This document shows, one piece after another, positions 16,255 through 26,152 of a stretch of 64,000 nt of DNA. The stretch's first letter is position 1; the number at the start of each line of letters is the position of its first letter. The position numbers and the translations under genes were made by a program. This DNA comes from CAMLOF01 sp041913045 (GTDB lineage: Bacteria > Pseudomonadota > Gammaproteobacteria > Burkholderiales > Burkholderiaceae_C): the NCBI GenBank assembly GCA_041913045.1, contig JAYSGB010000013.1:1-64000 (forward strand), given 5' to 3'. Below the pieces are notes generated by a model. The model was not told the origin of the DNA, made no database searches, and saw only the letters and a list, made by a program, of their open reading frames with translations.

Positions 16255-19200
16255 TCAGCCGCCCTGCACCTGCACCCAGGCCCGCTCCAAGCGCTTGACG
16301 CTGACGGGCTGCGGGGTGCGCAGTTCCTGCGCGAACAGACTCACGCGCAGTTCCTCCAGCAGCCAGCGGAACTCTTCCAGGCGACTGTCCAGGGTGCCCT
16401 TGCGTTCTGCCACCAGGCGCCAGAACTTTTGTTCCAGCGGTCGCAGTTCGCTCAGACGGGCAGCGTCGCGAGCACTGTCGGCGCGCCATTTGTCCAGTCG
16501 CAGCACGATGGCCTTGAGGTAGCGCGGCAGGTGCTGCAGCTGCGTCCAGGGCGTGTCGGCGATGAAGCGTTTGGGGCACAAGCGCTGCAGCTGCTGCTGG
16601 ATGTCGGCCACGGCATCGGTGGCGCCCTTGCTGTCTTTCACCTTGCGGGTGGCAGCCGCGAACTCCTGCAGGATGTTGAGCGAAAGGCGTGCCACCTCGT
16701 TGGCGATGAGCGTGAGGCGACCCCGCCCTTCGTCCAGCCGCTGGCGGAAAGCGGTCTCAGTGGTGGGCAGGGGTTCCAGCAGGAAAGCACGCTCCAGGGC
16801 CACGTCGATGATCTGGGTGCGCAATTCCTCCAGTGTGCCCAGCGGCATGTAGGCAACCGCCATTTTCTGCAGTTCGGGGATGTTCTTTTCCAGGTACTTG
16901 AGGGCTTCGCGCACCTGCAGGGCGAACAGGCGGCGCAGGCCGACGCGGTGCTTGGCAGACGCTACGTCGGGGTCGTCGAATACCTCGATGACGACAGCGT
17001 CCCCCTGGTCCACAAGGGCCGGAAATCCGATAAGCGTCTGTCCGCGCTGGCGAATTTCGAGCAGCTCCGGCATCTCGCCGAAGGTCCAGGCGGTGTAGCG
17101 TTGCGCGCCATCCAGTGGGGCATTGGCACTTGATGCTCCACTGGCTTTGGCCGGTGCTTGCGCCGCAGACCCTTGGCTGCCCTTGGGCGCTGCAGTGGCC
17201 TTGGAGGATGCGCGACCGCCATCCTTGCCCTGGCTGGGCGAACCGCCTGACGTTGCAGTCTGTTGCGGTACTTGCGCAGGCGCGCTCCCTGCAGCCTGCC
17301 CGGGTGCACCACCCTGCAAACGCAAACCAGCCAAGGCCTGGAACGCGCCGCGCGCCTTCACGCCCCACTCAGCCTTGAGCGCGGGCAGGTTGCGGTTCTG
17401 ACCCAACTGCCTGCCGTGCTCGTCCACCACGCGCAGGTTCATGAAGTGGTGGGGCTGCAGCATGTCGAGCTTGAAGTCGGCACGCTTCACGTCCAATCCC
17501 GTCATCTGCCTAACCTCAGCCAACAGTGCGTCGGTCAATGCACCCTGCGCCCAGCGTTCAGGCGTGCTGAGCAGCGCGGCCAGCTTTTCTGCACTCTCTG
17601 GCAGGGGCACCAGGCGCGCGCGCGGCTTTTGCGGCAGGCTTTTCAGCAGGGCCTGTATCTTCTCCTTCAGCATGCCGGGCACCAGCCATTCGCAGCGGTC
17701 CTCCTGCACCTGATTGAGCACAAACAGCGGCACGGTCACGGTGAGGCCGTCCTTGGGGTCACCGGGTTCGTGCAAGTAAGTGGCGGCGCAGTCCACACCA
17801 CCGAGTTTGATGACTTTGGGGAAAGCCTGCGTGGTGATGCCCGCCGCCTCGTGGCGCATCAATTCCTCGCGCGTCAGGCGCAGCAACTGGGGCTGCTCGC
17901 GCACGGTATGGCGGTACCAGCGCTCCAGCTCGCGGCCACTGCAAATGTCGGCGGGCAACTGGCTGTCGTAGAAGGCGTAGATGAGCTCGTCGTCCACCAG
18001 CACGTCTTGCCTGCGCGACTTGTGCTCCAGCTCCTGCACCTGTGCGATGAGCTTGCGGTTGGCACCCAGGAACGGCAGGCGGCTCACGCTTTCGGCGGGC
18101 CAGGTGTCGTCGTGCAGCGCGCCCACCAAGGCTTCGCGGATGAAGATTTCACGAGCGCCAGCCGGGTCCACTCGGCCGTAGTTGACGCGGCGCTGATTGT
18201 AGATGACCAGGCCATAGAGCGTGGCGCGCTCCAGCGCCACCACCTCGGCAGCCTTCTTTTCCCAATGGGGGTCCAGCATCTGCTTCTTCAGCAGGTGCGC
18301 CCCCACCTGTTCCAGCCACTGCGGTTCGATGGCGGCAATGCCCCGTCCGAACAGGCGGGCGGTTTCTACGAGCTCGGCGCAGACGATCCAGCGCCCGGGC
18401 TTCTTGCTGAGGTGTGCCCCCGGGTGGCGGTGAAATTTGATGCCGCGCGCGCCCACATAAACGTCTTCGGTCTCGTGCTTGCAGCCGATGTTGCCCAGCA
18501 GGCCGGACAGCATGGACAGGTGCAGTTGCTCGTAGCTGGCAGGCAGCGTGTTGAGCTTCCAGCCATGCTCCGCCACCACGGTGTGGAGCTGGCTGTGGAT
18601 GTCGCGCCACTCGCGCACGCGGCGCACGCTGATGTAGTTCTGGCGCAGCAGGGCCTCGTACTGGCGGTTGCTGAGCTTGTGCTCCGCGTGCTTTTCAGCA
18701 TTCGGCGCAGGCACTGCCTGGGCTGCTGTAGCCAGCTTGGGTTTGCCGCCACGCGAGTTATCCAGCCACTGCCAGAGCTTGAGGTAGCTGGTGAATTCGC
18801 TTTTTTCGTCGTCGAACTTGGCATGCGCCTGGTCAGCCTGAGCCTGCGCCTCCATGGGGCGTTCGCGCACGTCCTGCACGCTCAGCGCGCTGGCAATCAC
18901 CAGCACCTCGTCCAAGGCTTGGCGCTCGCGCGCTTCCAGAATCATGCGGCCCACGCGTGGGTCCAGCGGCAGCTTGGCCAGCTCGCCCCCCAACTTGGTG
19001 AGTTCGTTGGCCTCGTCCACCGCACCCAGTTCCTGCAGCAGCTGGTAGCCGTCGGTGATGGCGCGGCGCGAAGGCGCTTCCAGGAAGGGGAATTCCTCCA
19101 CAGCCCCCAGGTGCAGCGACTTCATCCGCAAAATCACCGCCGCCAACGACGAGCGCAGGATTTCGGGGTCGGTGAAGCGCGGGCGGGCGTTGAAATCGGC

Positions 19201-20310
19201 CTCGTCATACAGGCGTATGCAAATGCCGTCGGCCACGCGACCGCAACGGCCCGCACGCTGGTTGGCCGCCGCCTGGCTGATGGGCTCCACCAGCAACTGC
19301 TCAACCTTGCTGCGCAGGCTGTAGCGTTTGACGCGCGCCGTGCCCGCGTCGATGACGTAGCGGATACCCGGCACGGTGAGCGAGGTTTCCGCCACGTTGG
19401 TGGCCAGCACGATGCGCCGCTCGCGCCCAGGGTGGAAGATGCGGTCTTGCTCGGCCTGACTGAGCCTTGCAAACAGGGGCAGCACTTCGGCATTGCGCAG
19501 CACCGGTTGGTGGCTCAAGTGCTTGCGCAGGTGGTCGGCGGCCTCGCGAATTTCGCGCTCACCCGGCAGAAAGACGAGGATGTCGCCACCATGGGCACCA
19601 CCGCGCCAGAGTTCGTCTACTCCATCGGTGATGGCGTCGTTCAGGTCAAAGTCACGGCTTTCCTCAAAGGGGCGGTAGCGAACCTCCACGGGATAGGTGC
19701 GGCCCGACACCATCATCACCGGCGCCGGGCCCTTCCTTGAAGCAAAGTGCTGCGCGAAGCGGTCGGCGTCGATGGTGGCAGAGGTGACGATGACCTTCAA
19801 ATCCGGCCTGCGCGGCAGGATCTGCTTGATGTAACCCAGCAGGAAGTCGATGTTGAGGCTGCGTTCGTGCGCCTCGTCGATGATGAGCGTGTCGTAGGCG
19901 CGCAGCAGCGGGTCGGTCTGCGTTTCGGCCAGCAGGATGCCGTCGGTCATCAGCTTGACCGAGGCGCTCTTGCTCAGCCTGTCGTGAAAGCGCACCTTGT
20001 AGCCCACCACCTCGCCCAACGGGGTGTTGAGTTCTTCGGCAATGCGGCTGGCCACCGAGCTGGCGGCTATGCGCCGGGGCTGGGTGTGGCCGATGAGCTG
20101 CCCGCGTTCCCCAGGCTTGGCGTTGGCCCGCCCGCGCCCCATGGCCAGTGCGATCTTGGGCAACTGGGTGGTCTTGCCAGAGCCCGTTTCGCCACAGACG
20201 ATGATGACCTGGTGCTCGCGCAGGGCAGCCTCGATCTCGTGGCGTTTGCCAGAGACGGGCAGGGATTCGGGGAACTCGATCTTCAAGGCGGGAGCTGTCA
20301 AAACGGGCAA
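16255..20310 (-). CDS. hrpA: ATP-dependent RNA helicase HrpA (DEAH box)
   Basis: 1351 residues, slightly longer than E. coli HrpA (about 1300). The N-terminal helicase core has Walker A GETGSGKT (40-47), DEAH (145-148) and SATIDADRF; then a helicase-C domain with RAGRCGR, HA2 and OB domains, and the long C-terminal HrpA-specific region. In E. coli HrpA acts in mRNA processing and ribosome rescue. There is a low-complexity Ala/Gln/Ser/Gly-rich insert at about 993-1075. No ATG fits the start: TTG at 20310 and TTG at 20301 (giving TAPALKIEFPES) are both possible. Divergent from argA. Confidence 0.95.
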   Translation of the reverse strand: MPVLTAPALKIEFPESLPVSGKRHEIEAALREHQVIIVCGETGSGKTTQLPKIALAMGRGRANAKPGERGQLIGHTQPRRIAASSVASRIAEELNTPLGEVVGYKVRFHDRLSKSASVKLMTDGILLAETQTDPLLRAYDTLIIDEAHERSLNIDFLLGYIKQILPRRPDLKVIVTSATIDADRFAQHFASRKGPAPVMMVSGRTYPVEVRYRPFEESRDFDLNDAITDGVDELWRGGAHGGDILVFLPGEREIREAADHLRKHLSHQPVLRNAEVLPLFARLSQAEQDRIFHPGRERRIVLATNVAETSLTVPGIRYVIDAGTARVKRYSLRSKVEQLLVEPISQAAANQRAGRCGRVADGICIRLYDEADFNARPRFTDPEILRSSLAAVILRMKSLHLGAVEEFPFLEAPSRRAITDGYQLLQELGAVDEANELTKLGGELAKLPLDPRVGRMILEARERQALDEVLVIASALSVQDVRERPMEAQAQADQAHAKFDDEKSEFTSYLKLWQWLDNSRGGKPKLATAAQAVPAPNAEKHAEHKLSNRQYEALLRQNYISVRRVREWRDIHSQLHTVVAEHGWKLNTLPASYEQLHLSMLSGLLGNIGCKHETEDVYVGARGIKFHRHPGAHLSKKPGRWIVCAELVETARLFGRGIAAIEPQWLEQVGAHLLKKQMLDPHWEKKAAEVVALERATLYGLVIYNQRRVNYGRVDPAGAREIFIREALVGALHDDTWPAESVSRLPFLGANRKLIAQVQELEHKSRRQDVLVDDELIYAFYDSQLPADICSGRELERWYRHTVREQPQLLRLTREELMRHEAAGITTQAFPKVIKLGGVDCAATYLHEPGDPKDGLTVTVPLFVLNQVQEDRCEWLVPGMLKEKIQALLKSLPQKPRARLVPLPESAEKLAALLSTPERWAQGALTDALLAEVRQMTGLDVKRADFKLDMLQPHHFMNLRVVDEHGRQLGQNRNLPALKAEWGVKARGAFQALAGLRLQGGAPGQAAGSAPAQVPQQTATSGGSPSQGKDGGRASSKATAAPKGSQGSAAQAPAKASGASSANAPLDGAQRYTAWTFGEMPELLEIRQRGQTLIGFPALVDQGDAVVIEVFDDPDVASAKHRVGLRRLFALQVREALKYLEKNIPELQKMAVAYMPLGTLEELRTQIIDVALERAFLLEPLPTTETAFRQRLDEGRGRLTLIANEVARLSLNILQEFAAATRKVKDSKGATDAVADIQQQLQRLCPKRFIADTPWTQLQHLPRYLKAIVLRLDKWRADSARDAARLSELRPLEQKFWRLVAERKGTLDSRLEEFRWLLEELRVSLFAQELRTPQPVSVKRLERAWVQVQGG

Positions 20311-20401
20311 TGGCTGGGCAGAAACCTGAAAAGGCGAAGCTTGCGATTATCCTTGCGGTCTGGGCCACGCGGTGGCCACCTGCTCCTCTACAACCCCGAA
20401 C

Positions 20402-21751
<1,350 letters not shown>

Positions 21752-21795
21752 CCCTTGCCCGGCCCTTATCCGCAAGACGGCAAGGGCCTTTTTTA
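21752..21795 (+). terminator. Terminator after argA
   Basis: CCCTTGCC (21752-21759) pairs with GGCAAGGG (21779-21786); an alternative GGCCCTT/AAGGGCC pairing overlaps it. A TTTTTT run follows at once. Confidence 0.8.
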
Positions 21796-21805
21796 CAAAA
21801 CTTAA

Positions 21806-21824
21806 TAGGAACGGTTATCATTCG
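21806..21824. promoter_or_regulatory. Weak Fur-like box upstream of bfd
   Basis: The stretch ending GGTTATCATT agrees with about 11 of 19 positions of the classical Fur consensus. It sits about 30 bases before the bfd start, where a repressor would block transcription. The match is modest, but four better boxes elsewhere in the window and the gene's function support it. Confidence 0.4.
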
Positions 21825-21854
21825 CGAAATCAAGTTTCCGCCAAGGACCCGTTC

Positions 21855-22088
21855 ATGATCGTCTGTGTCTGCCACCGCGTCAGCGACAAAGCCATCGAGC
21901 GCCATGCCCGCATGGGGGCGGACTTCGACACCATCCAGTTTGAACTGGGCGTAGCCACCCAATGCGGCAAGTGCGAGGGCTGCGCACGCGACCTGTGGGC
22001 CGAATGTCAAAAGCGGCACGCGGTCGCGCACATCAGCTCGGCTGAAGCACAACCTCAGCACACCTGGGCCAATCTGGCCTGCGCCTGA
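21855..22088 (+). CDS. bfd: Bacterioferritin-associated ferredoxin
   Basis: 77 residues. A small [2Fe-2S] protein that docks on bacterioferritin and donates electrons to its haem, releasing stored iron when iron is scarce. The four cluster cysteines sit at 4, 6, 37 and 40 (MIVCVCHRVSD and QCGKC), the BFD-domain spacing; a fifth Cys is at 43. A Fur-like sequence lies upstream and bacterioferritin itself is 1 kb downstream, so iron-repressed expression is expected. Preceded by the argA terminator, so it has its own promoter. Confidence 0.93.
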   Translation: MIVCVCHRVSDKAIERHARMGADFDTIQFELGVATQCGKCEGCARDLWAECQKRHAVAHISSAEAQPQHTWANLACA

Positions 22089-22153
22089 GCACAGCCTTCA
22101 TCTGCTTGCGCAAACAAAGGCCGTTGCCTGCGGCCACCGGCTTTGGGCCTCAC

Positions 22154-22642
22154 TCAAGCCTTTGATGGGGTGCCGCCCACAACACTGTCCCCAACTGCTC
22201 CCTCGCAGCGCTCGCCCGAACGCGCACAGTCGCCTCCCTCTTGCAGCCAGTAATGGGCATGCCCCACGCAAGCCACCTGGCACAGCACCTGGGCTGCATG
22301 CGGCATGGAGGCCCATGGCAAAGGCAATGGCGCCCGCGAGAGGAGTGGCACACGCTCAGGCAGAGCCGCCACGGCCCCAAACCCCCAAAGCGTTTGCGTA
22401 CGGGCCACTACCAAGCGCCCTCGCAACCGCACAATCTCGGCCTCCAACTCGAACACCTTGCGGTCGTGATCGCTGAGCAGTTCATCAAACAGGCGCTGCA
22501 GGCGCGCCATGCGCCGCACCAGTACGACATGCTCTGCTTCCAGCCAACGGCCCGACGCGCCGCGCCCACCCGCCGACAGGGGCGACTCTGGCCCAACATT
22601 AGGGCCACTTGGGCCGCACATTGGCTTGCATGACTGGCTCAT
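22154..22642 (-). CDS. Hypothetical protein with coiled coil and C-terminal Cys/His cluster, Fur-linked
   Basis: Not recognised. 162 residues from ATG 22642, which lies 10 bases after the stop of the upstream 103-residue gene. The N-terminus has Cys5 and Cys9. Residues about 33-85 form a helical, coiled-coil-like stretch (RRMARLQRLFDELLSDHDRKVFELEAEIVRLRG split over two turns). The C-terminal part has Cys121-x3-Cys125-x2-His128-x-His130 then Cys139 and Cys146, a spacing that looks like a metal or Fe-S site. It forms a two-gene unit divergent from bacterioferritin across a Fur-like box, so a role in iron sensing, storage or release is a reasonable inference. The frame is open upstream to 22774, but that part overlaps the neighbour. 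Confidence 0.65.
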   Translation of the reverse strand: MSQSCKPMCGPSGPNVGPESPLSAGGRGASGRWLEAEHVVLVRRMARLQRLFDELLSDHDRKVFELEAEIVRLRGRLVVARTQTLWGFGAVAALPERVPLLSRAPLPLPWASMPHAAQVLCQVACVGHAHYWLQEGGDCARSGERCEGAVGDSVVGGTPSKA

Positions 22643-22652
22643 CGCAATGCCC

Positions 22653-22964
22653 TCACTGCACCAAAACAGCTGCGCCATGCCACAGCCCGGTCGCCGGGCA
22701 ACTGGCGTCTGCGGCCATAGATTGCCCCGCCAACTGCTGCCACGTCTTCTGCAGGCGCGCCAACACCAGCCCAAACGCTGGCGTCAACCCCGGATGGTGC
22801 TGAAGGGAGAAGAGGTTGTGGGATATCTTGTTGGCCAGCAACAGGCGTTGCACGTTGTCGTTGGCCTGTACGTGGCCCGTCATCAATGCCAGGGTGCCTG
22901 CAAGCAGTGCCTCAACACATGGCAGGGTGTATTCGTCACTTTGTGCGTGGGTATCGCGGTGCAT
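22653..22964 (-). CDS. Hypothetical protein, first gene of a Fur-linked pair divergent from bfr
   Basis: 103 residues from ATG 22964, chosen because GGAGAG lies nine to ten bases upstream; an in-frame ATG at 23000 touches the Fur-like box and has no ribosome-binding site. No signal peptide or strong membrane helix. Helical stretches are CVEALLAGTLALMTGHV and NVQRLLLANKISHNLFSL, and the tail includes Trp, His and Cys residues. I do not recognise the family. Its promoter must lie in the same 170-base interval as that of bacterioferritin, with a long palindromic Fur-like box in between, which suggests iron-dependent control and a part in iron homeostasis. Confidence 0.65.
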   Translation of the reverse strand: MHRDTHAQSDEYTLPCVEALLAGTLALMTGHVQANDNVQRLLLANKISHNLFSLQHHPGLTPAFGLVLARLQKTWQQLAGQSMAADASCPATGLWHGAAVLVQ

Positions 22965-23000
22965 GGCCAAGCTCTCCGTGGTTTGTGGACAGGACTTCAT

Positions 23001-23029
23001 TTTATGCGAATGATTCTCGTTTGCATAAA
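23001..23029. promoter_or_regulatory. Fur-like box between the bfr and hypothetical gene promoters
   Basis: TTTATGC (23001-23007) and GCATAAA (23023-23029) are a perfect inverted repeat flanking GAATGATTCTCGTTT, which has the AATGATTCTC core typical of betaproteobacterial Fur sites. Placed between divergent genes, it could control both. Confidence 0.7.
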
Positions 23030-23135
23030 AGAAATGGACTCATCCGATACAGACCAACAAATCCACCGACTGCACGGCTTAAACTCGCCCCAAGCAACGG
23101 CCACCCGGCCAAAGCGCTAGCAGAAAGGACACCCC

Positions 23136-23612
23136 ATGAAAGGCGACCCCCAAGCCATTGCTCACCTCCAGGCCCAGCTCAAGAACGAGCTCACCGCCAT
23201 CAACCAGTACTTCGTACACTACCGCATGCTCAAGCACTGGGGCTTTGACAAACTGGCCAAGAAGGAATACGCCGAATCCATCGGCGAAATGAAGCATGCC
23301 GACCGCCTGATGGACCGCATCTTCATGCTAGACGGGCTGCCCAACCTGCAAGACCTGGGCAAGCTCAACATTGGTGAAGACGTGCCCGAAATCCTGAAAA
23401 GCGATTTGGCGCTGGAACGCGGCGCCCAGGCCACCATCAAGGACGGTATCGCCTACTGCGAGAGCGTGCGCGATTACGTTTCGCGCGATCTGCTGCAAGA
23501 CATCCTGGACGACACAGAGGAGCACGTTGACTTCCTCGAAACCCAGCTCGAACTCATCGACAAGGTCGGCCTGCAGAACTACCAGCAAAGCATCATGGGC
23601 GACATCGAGTAA
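23136..23612 (+). CDS. bfr: Bacterioferritin
   Basis: 158 residues, a 24-subunit haem-containing iron store in the cytoplasm. Haem ligand Met52 is present. Diiron residues Glu18, Glu51, His54, Glu94 and His130 are in place, but the position of the canonical Glu127 is Thr127 (DDTEEHVDF), with glutamates at 128 and 129. Subunits of this kind may have an altered ferroxidase centre or partner with a second Bfr. AGAAAGGA lies just upstream of ATG 23136. It pairs functionally with bfd 1 kb away and diverges from two uncharacterised genes across a Fur-like box. Confidence 0.95.
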   Translation: MKGDPQAIAHLQAQLKNELTAINQYFVHYRMLKHWGFDKLAKKEYAESIGEMKHADRLMDRIFMLDGLPNLQDLGKLNIGEDVPEILKSDLALERGAQATIKDGIAYCESVRDYVSRDLLQDILDDTEEHVDFLETQLELIDKVGLQNYQQSIMGDIE

Positions 23613-23637
23613 GCCTCGACAACCCATTTAAAGCACA

Positions 23638-23668
23638 AAGGGCCCCGGCATAAACCGGGGCCCTTGTC
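23638..23668. terminator. Strong hairpin terminator after bfr
   Basis: AAGGGCCCCGG-CATAAA-CCGGGGCCCTT is an 11-bp perfect stem just after the bfr stop. It lies between convergent bfr and ahpF and has A before and TT after, so it may act in both directions. Confidence 0.85.
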
Positions 23669-23710
23669 ATTTGGGCTTTACAGAGCCAGGGCGTACAGCC
23701 CCGGCACACG

Positions 23711-25297
23711 TCAGGCAGCAGTCACCGCCTCGGCAACAGGCTGCGGCGTGCGGATCAGGTAATCAAAGGCGCTCAACGCGGCCTTGGCGCCCTCGCCCGC
23801 TGCAATCACGATCTGCTTGTACGGCACCGTGGTGCAGTCGCCAGCAGCAAACACGCCCGGCACGCTGGTGTGGCCCTTGGCATCCACCACGATCTCGCCA
23901 AAACGGCTCAGCTCCACCGTACCCTTGAGCCATTCGGTGTTTGGCACCAGGCCAATCTGCACGAAGATACCTTCCAGCTCCACGTGGTGCTCGGCGCCAC
24001 TCACGCGGTCCTTGTAGCGAATGCCGTTCACCTTGCTGCCGTCACCGGTGATCTCGGTGGTTTGCGCGCTGGTGACGATGGTCACGTTCGGCAGGCTCTT
24101 GAGCTTGCTCACCAGCACGGCGTCAGCCTTGAGCTGGTCGGCAAATTCAATCAGCGTCACGTGCTGCACGATACCGGCCAGGTCGATGGCCGCTTCCACA
24201 CCGGAGTTGCCCCCGCCGATCACCGCCGTGCGCTTGCCCTTGAACAGGGGGCCGTCGCAGTGCGGGCAATAGGCCACGCCCTTGTTTTTGTACTCCTGTT
24301 CGCCGGGCACGTTCACGTTGCGCCAGCGCGCGCCAGTGGACAACACCACGCTGCGCGACTTGAGCACGCCACCATTGGCCAGGTGCACCTCCACCAAGCC
24401 GCCTTCCTGTGCGGCAGGCACGATCTTCGCCGCCTGTTGCAGGTTCATGATGTCCACCTCGTAGTGGCGCACCTGGGCTTCCAGCGCGGCGGCAAATTTC
24501 GGGCCGTCCGTCTCCAGCACCGAGATATAGTTCTCGATTGCCATGGTGTCGTTCACCTGGCCGCCAAAGCGCTCGGCCACCACACCGGTACGAATGCCCT
24601 TGCGCGCCGCATACACCGCGGCCGCAGCGCCAGCGGGGCCACCGCCCACCATCAGCACATCGAAGGCGTCCTTCGCGCTCAGCTTGGCAGCTTCTTTGGC
24701 AGCAGCGTTGGTGTCCAGCTTGGCCACGATCTCTTCAATCAGCATGCGGCCAGAGCCGAACACCTGGCCATTCAGGTACACCATGGGCACGGCCATCACC
24801 TCCCGGTCCGTCACCTCCTGCTGGTACAGCGCACCGTCAATCACCACGGTCTTGACCTTCGGGTTAAGCACGGCCATCAGGCTCAGCGCCTGCACCACGT
24901 CGGGGCAGTTGTGGCAGCTCAAGGACATGTAGACCTCGAAGTTGTAGTCGCCGTCCAGGCCCTTGATCTGCTCGATCACCTCAGGCTCCACCTTGGGCGG
25001 GTGGCCGCCCGTCCACAACAGCGCCAGCACCAGCGACGTGAACTCGTGCCCCAGCGGCACAGCGGCAAAGCGCAGGCTCATGTCGGAACCCAGGCGTTTC
25101 AGGCTGAAGGAAGGCTTGCGCGCGTCGTTGCCATCGGTACGCACGGTGATCTTGTCTGACAGACCGGCAATGGTCTGCAGCAGCTCCAGCATCTCGCGGG
25201 CGCCAGCGGAATCGTCCAGCGACGCCACCATTTCAAACGGCTGGGTCACGCGCTCCAGGTAGGCTTTGAGTTGGGCTTTCAGGGTGTCGTCGAGCAT
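23711..25297 (-). CDS. ahpF: Alkyl hydroperoxide reductase subunit F
   Basis: 528 residues. FAD- and NADH-dependent disulfide reductase that recycles the peroxidase AhpC. The N-terminal tandem thioredoxin-like domain carries CHNC (around 128-131); the C-terminal thioredoxin-reductase-like part has GGGPAGAAAAVYAARKG for FAD, CPHC (around 345-348) as the active disulfide, and GGGNSGVEAAIDLAG for NADH. The length fits the full AhpF. It lies downstream of ahpC on the same strand, but a terminator and a separate operator-like region in the 219-base gap indicate its own promoter. Confidence 0.96.
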   Translation of the reverse strand: MLDDTLKAQLKAYLERVTQPFEMVASLDDSAGAREMLELLQTIAGLSDKITVRTDGNDARKPSFSLKRLGSDMSLRFAAVPLGHEFTSLVLALLWTGGHPPKVEPEVIEQIKGLDGDYNFEVYMSLSCHNCPDVVQALSLMAVLNPKVKTVVIDGALYQQEVTDREVMAVPMVYLNGQVFGSGRMLIEEIVAKLDTNAAAKEAAKLSAKDAFDVLMVGGGPAGAAAAVYAARKGIRTGVVAERFGGQVNDTMAIENYISVLETDGPKFAAALEAQVRHYEVDIMNLQQAAKIVPAAQEGGLVEVHLANGGVLKSRSVVLSTGARWRNVNVPGEQEYKNKGVAYCPHCDGPLFKGKRTAVIGGGNSGVEAAIDLAGIVQHVTLIEFADQLKADAVLVSKLKSLPNVTIVTSAQTTEITGDGSKVNGIRYKDRVSGAEHHVELEGIFVQIGLVPNTEWLKGTVELSRFGEIVVDAKGHTSVPGVFAAGDCTTVPYKQIVIAAGEGAKAALSAFDYLIRTPQPVAEAVTAA

Positions 25298-25363
25298 GGT
25301 TTCTTCCTTGTCGTGCGTTTGTGTCTGGTCAGGCAGATGCCTGTGTTCTTGAATGACTCAAGT

Positions 25364-25416
25364 ATAGATACTGACTATTGATTTATTGATTCATTTTTCA
25401 AAACCTATCAATAGTC
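25364..25416. promoter_or_regulatory. Operator-like repeats upstream of ahpF (OxyR-type half site)
   Basis: ATAG-N7-CTAT at 25364-25378 matches one half of the OxyR recognition pattern. Overlapping it, GACTATTGAT (25373-25382) and ATCAATAGTC (25407-25416) form a perfect 10-bp inverted repeat with a 24-base gap. Related GACTAT/ATAGTC arms occur upstream of ahpC, which supports a common regulator. Confidence 0.5.
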
Positions 25417-25444
25417 AAAATCCATGCCCCTCATCGTGTGAAAC

Positions 25445-25476
25445 AAAAAAGGGGCGTTGCCCAAGGCAACACCCCT
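25445..25476 (-). terminator. Terminator after ahpC
   Basis: GGGGCGTTGCC (25451-25461) pairs with GGCAACACCCC (25465-25475) apart from one mismatch. The A-run on its left reads as a T-run for the leftward ahpC transcript. Confidence 0.75.
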
Positions 25477-25516
25477 ACTTGATACCTGCTTGCGCGGGTT
25501 CCTGTATTGAGCAGGA

Positions 25517-26080
25517 TCAGATCTTGCCAACCAGTTCCAGCGAAGGAGCGATGGTCTTGGCGCCTTCGTTCCACTTGGCGGGGCAAACCTGGCCGGGGTT
25601 GGCGGCGGTGTACTGGGCAGCTTTCAGCTTGCGCAGGGTTTCCTTCACGTCACGGGCGATTTCGTTGGAGTGCACTTCCATCGTCTTGATCACGCCGTCG
25701 GGGTTGATCACGAAGGTGCCGCGCAGGGCCAGGCCTTCTTCGGGAATGTGCACGCCGAAAGCGTTGGTCAGGGCGTGGGTGGGGTCGCCAACCAGCGGGA
25801 ACTTGGCCTTGCCCACGGCGGGGGAAGTCTCGTGCCACACCTTGTGGGAGAAGTGCGTGTCGGTGGTCACGATGTAAACCTCGGCACCGGCCTTCTGGAA
25901 CTCGGCGTAGTTGTCGGCGGCATCTTCCACTTCGGTGGGGCAGTTGAAGGTGAAGGCGGCCGGCATGAAGATCAGCACGGACCACTTGCCCTTCAGGCTT
26001 TCGTCGGAGACTTCGATGAACTTGCCATTGTGGAAAGCCTGGGCCTTGAACGGCTGCACTTGGGTGTTGATGAGGGACAT
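25517..26080 (-). CDS. ahpC: Alkyl hydroperoxide reductase subunit C (2-Cys peroxiredoxin)
   Basis: 187 residues. Reduces hydrogen peroxide and organic hydroperoxides. Peroxidatic Cys47 lies in FTFNCPTEVED and the resolving Cys166 in GQVCPAKW, the typical 2-Cys arrangement reduced by AhpF. Operator-like repeats with OxyR character lie upstream, and a terminator separates the gene from ahpF. On the other side sits an iron-siderophore receptor, so peroxide defence and iron uptake share this intergenic region. Confidence 0.97.
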   Translation of the reverse strand: MSLINTQVQPFKAQAFHNGKFIEVSDESLKGKWSVLIFMPAAFTFNCPTEVEDAADNYAEFQKAGAEVYIVTTDTHFSHKVWHETSPAVGKAKFPLVGDPTHALTNAFGVHIPEEGLALRGTFVINPDGVIKTMEVHSNEIARDVKETLRKLKAAQYTAANPGQVCPAKWNEGAKTIAPSLELVGKI

Positions 26081-26152
26081 TGATGTTTCCTTTGCTTGTG
26101 GTTGAAGGATGGAGAAGTTCGTGAAAACCCGGTAATCATAGCTTGGAACAAT

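Noticed and set aside
17263..19740. 825-codon open frame antisense to hrpA
   Set aside because: It lies entirely inside hrpA, has no recognisable domains, and is rich in His/Ala/Leu/Val/Gln as expected from reading a GC-rich gene backwards.
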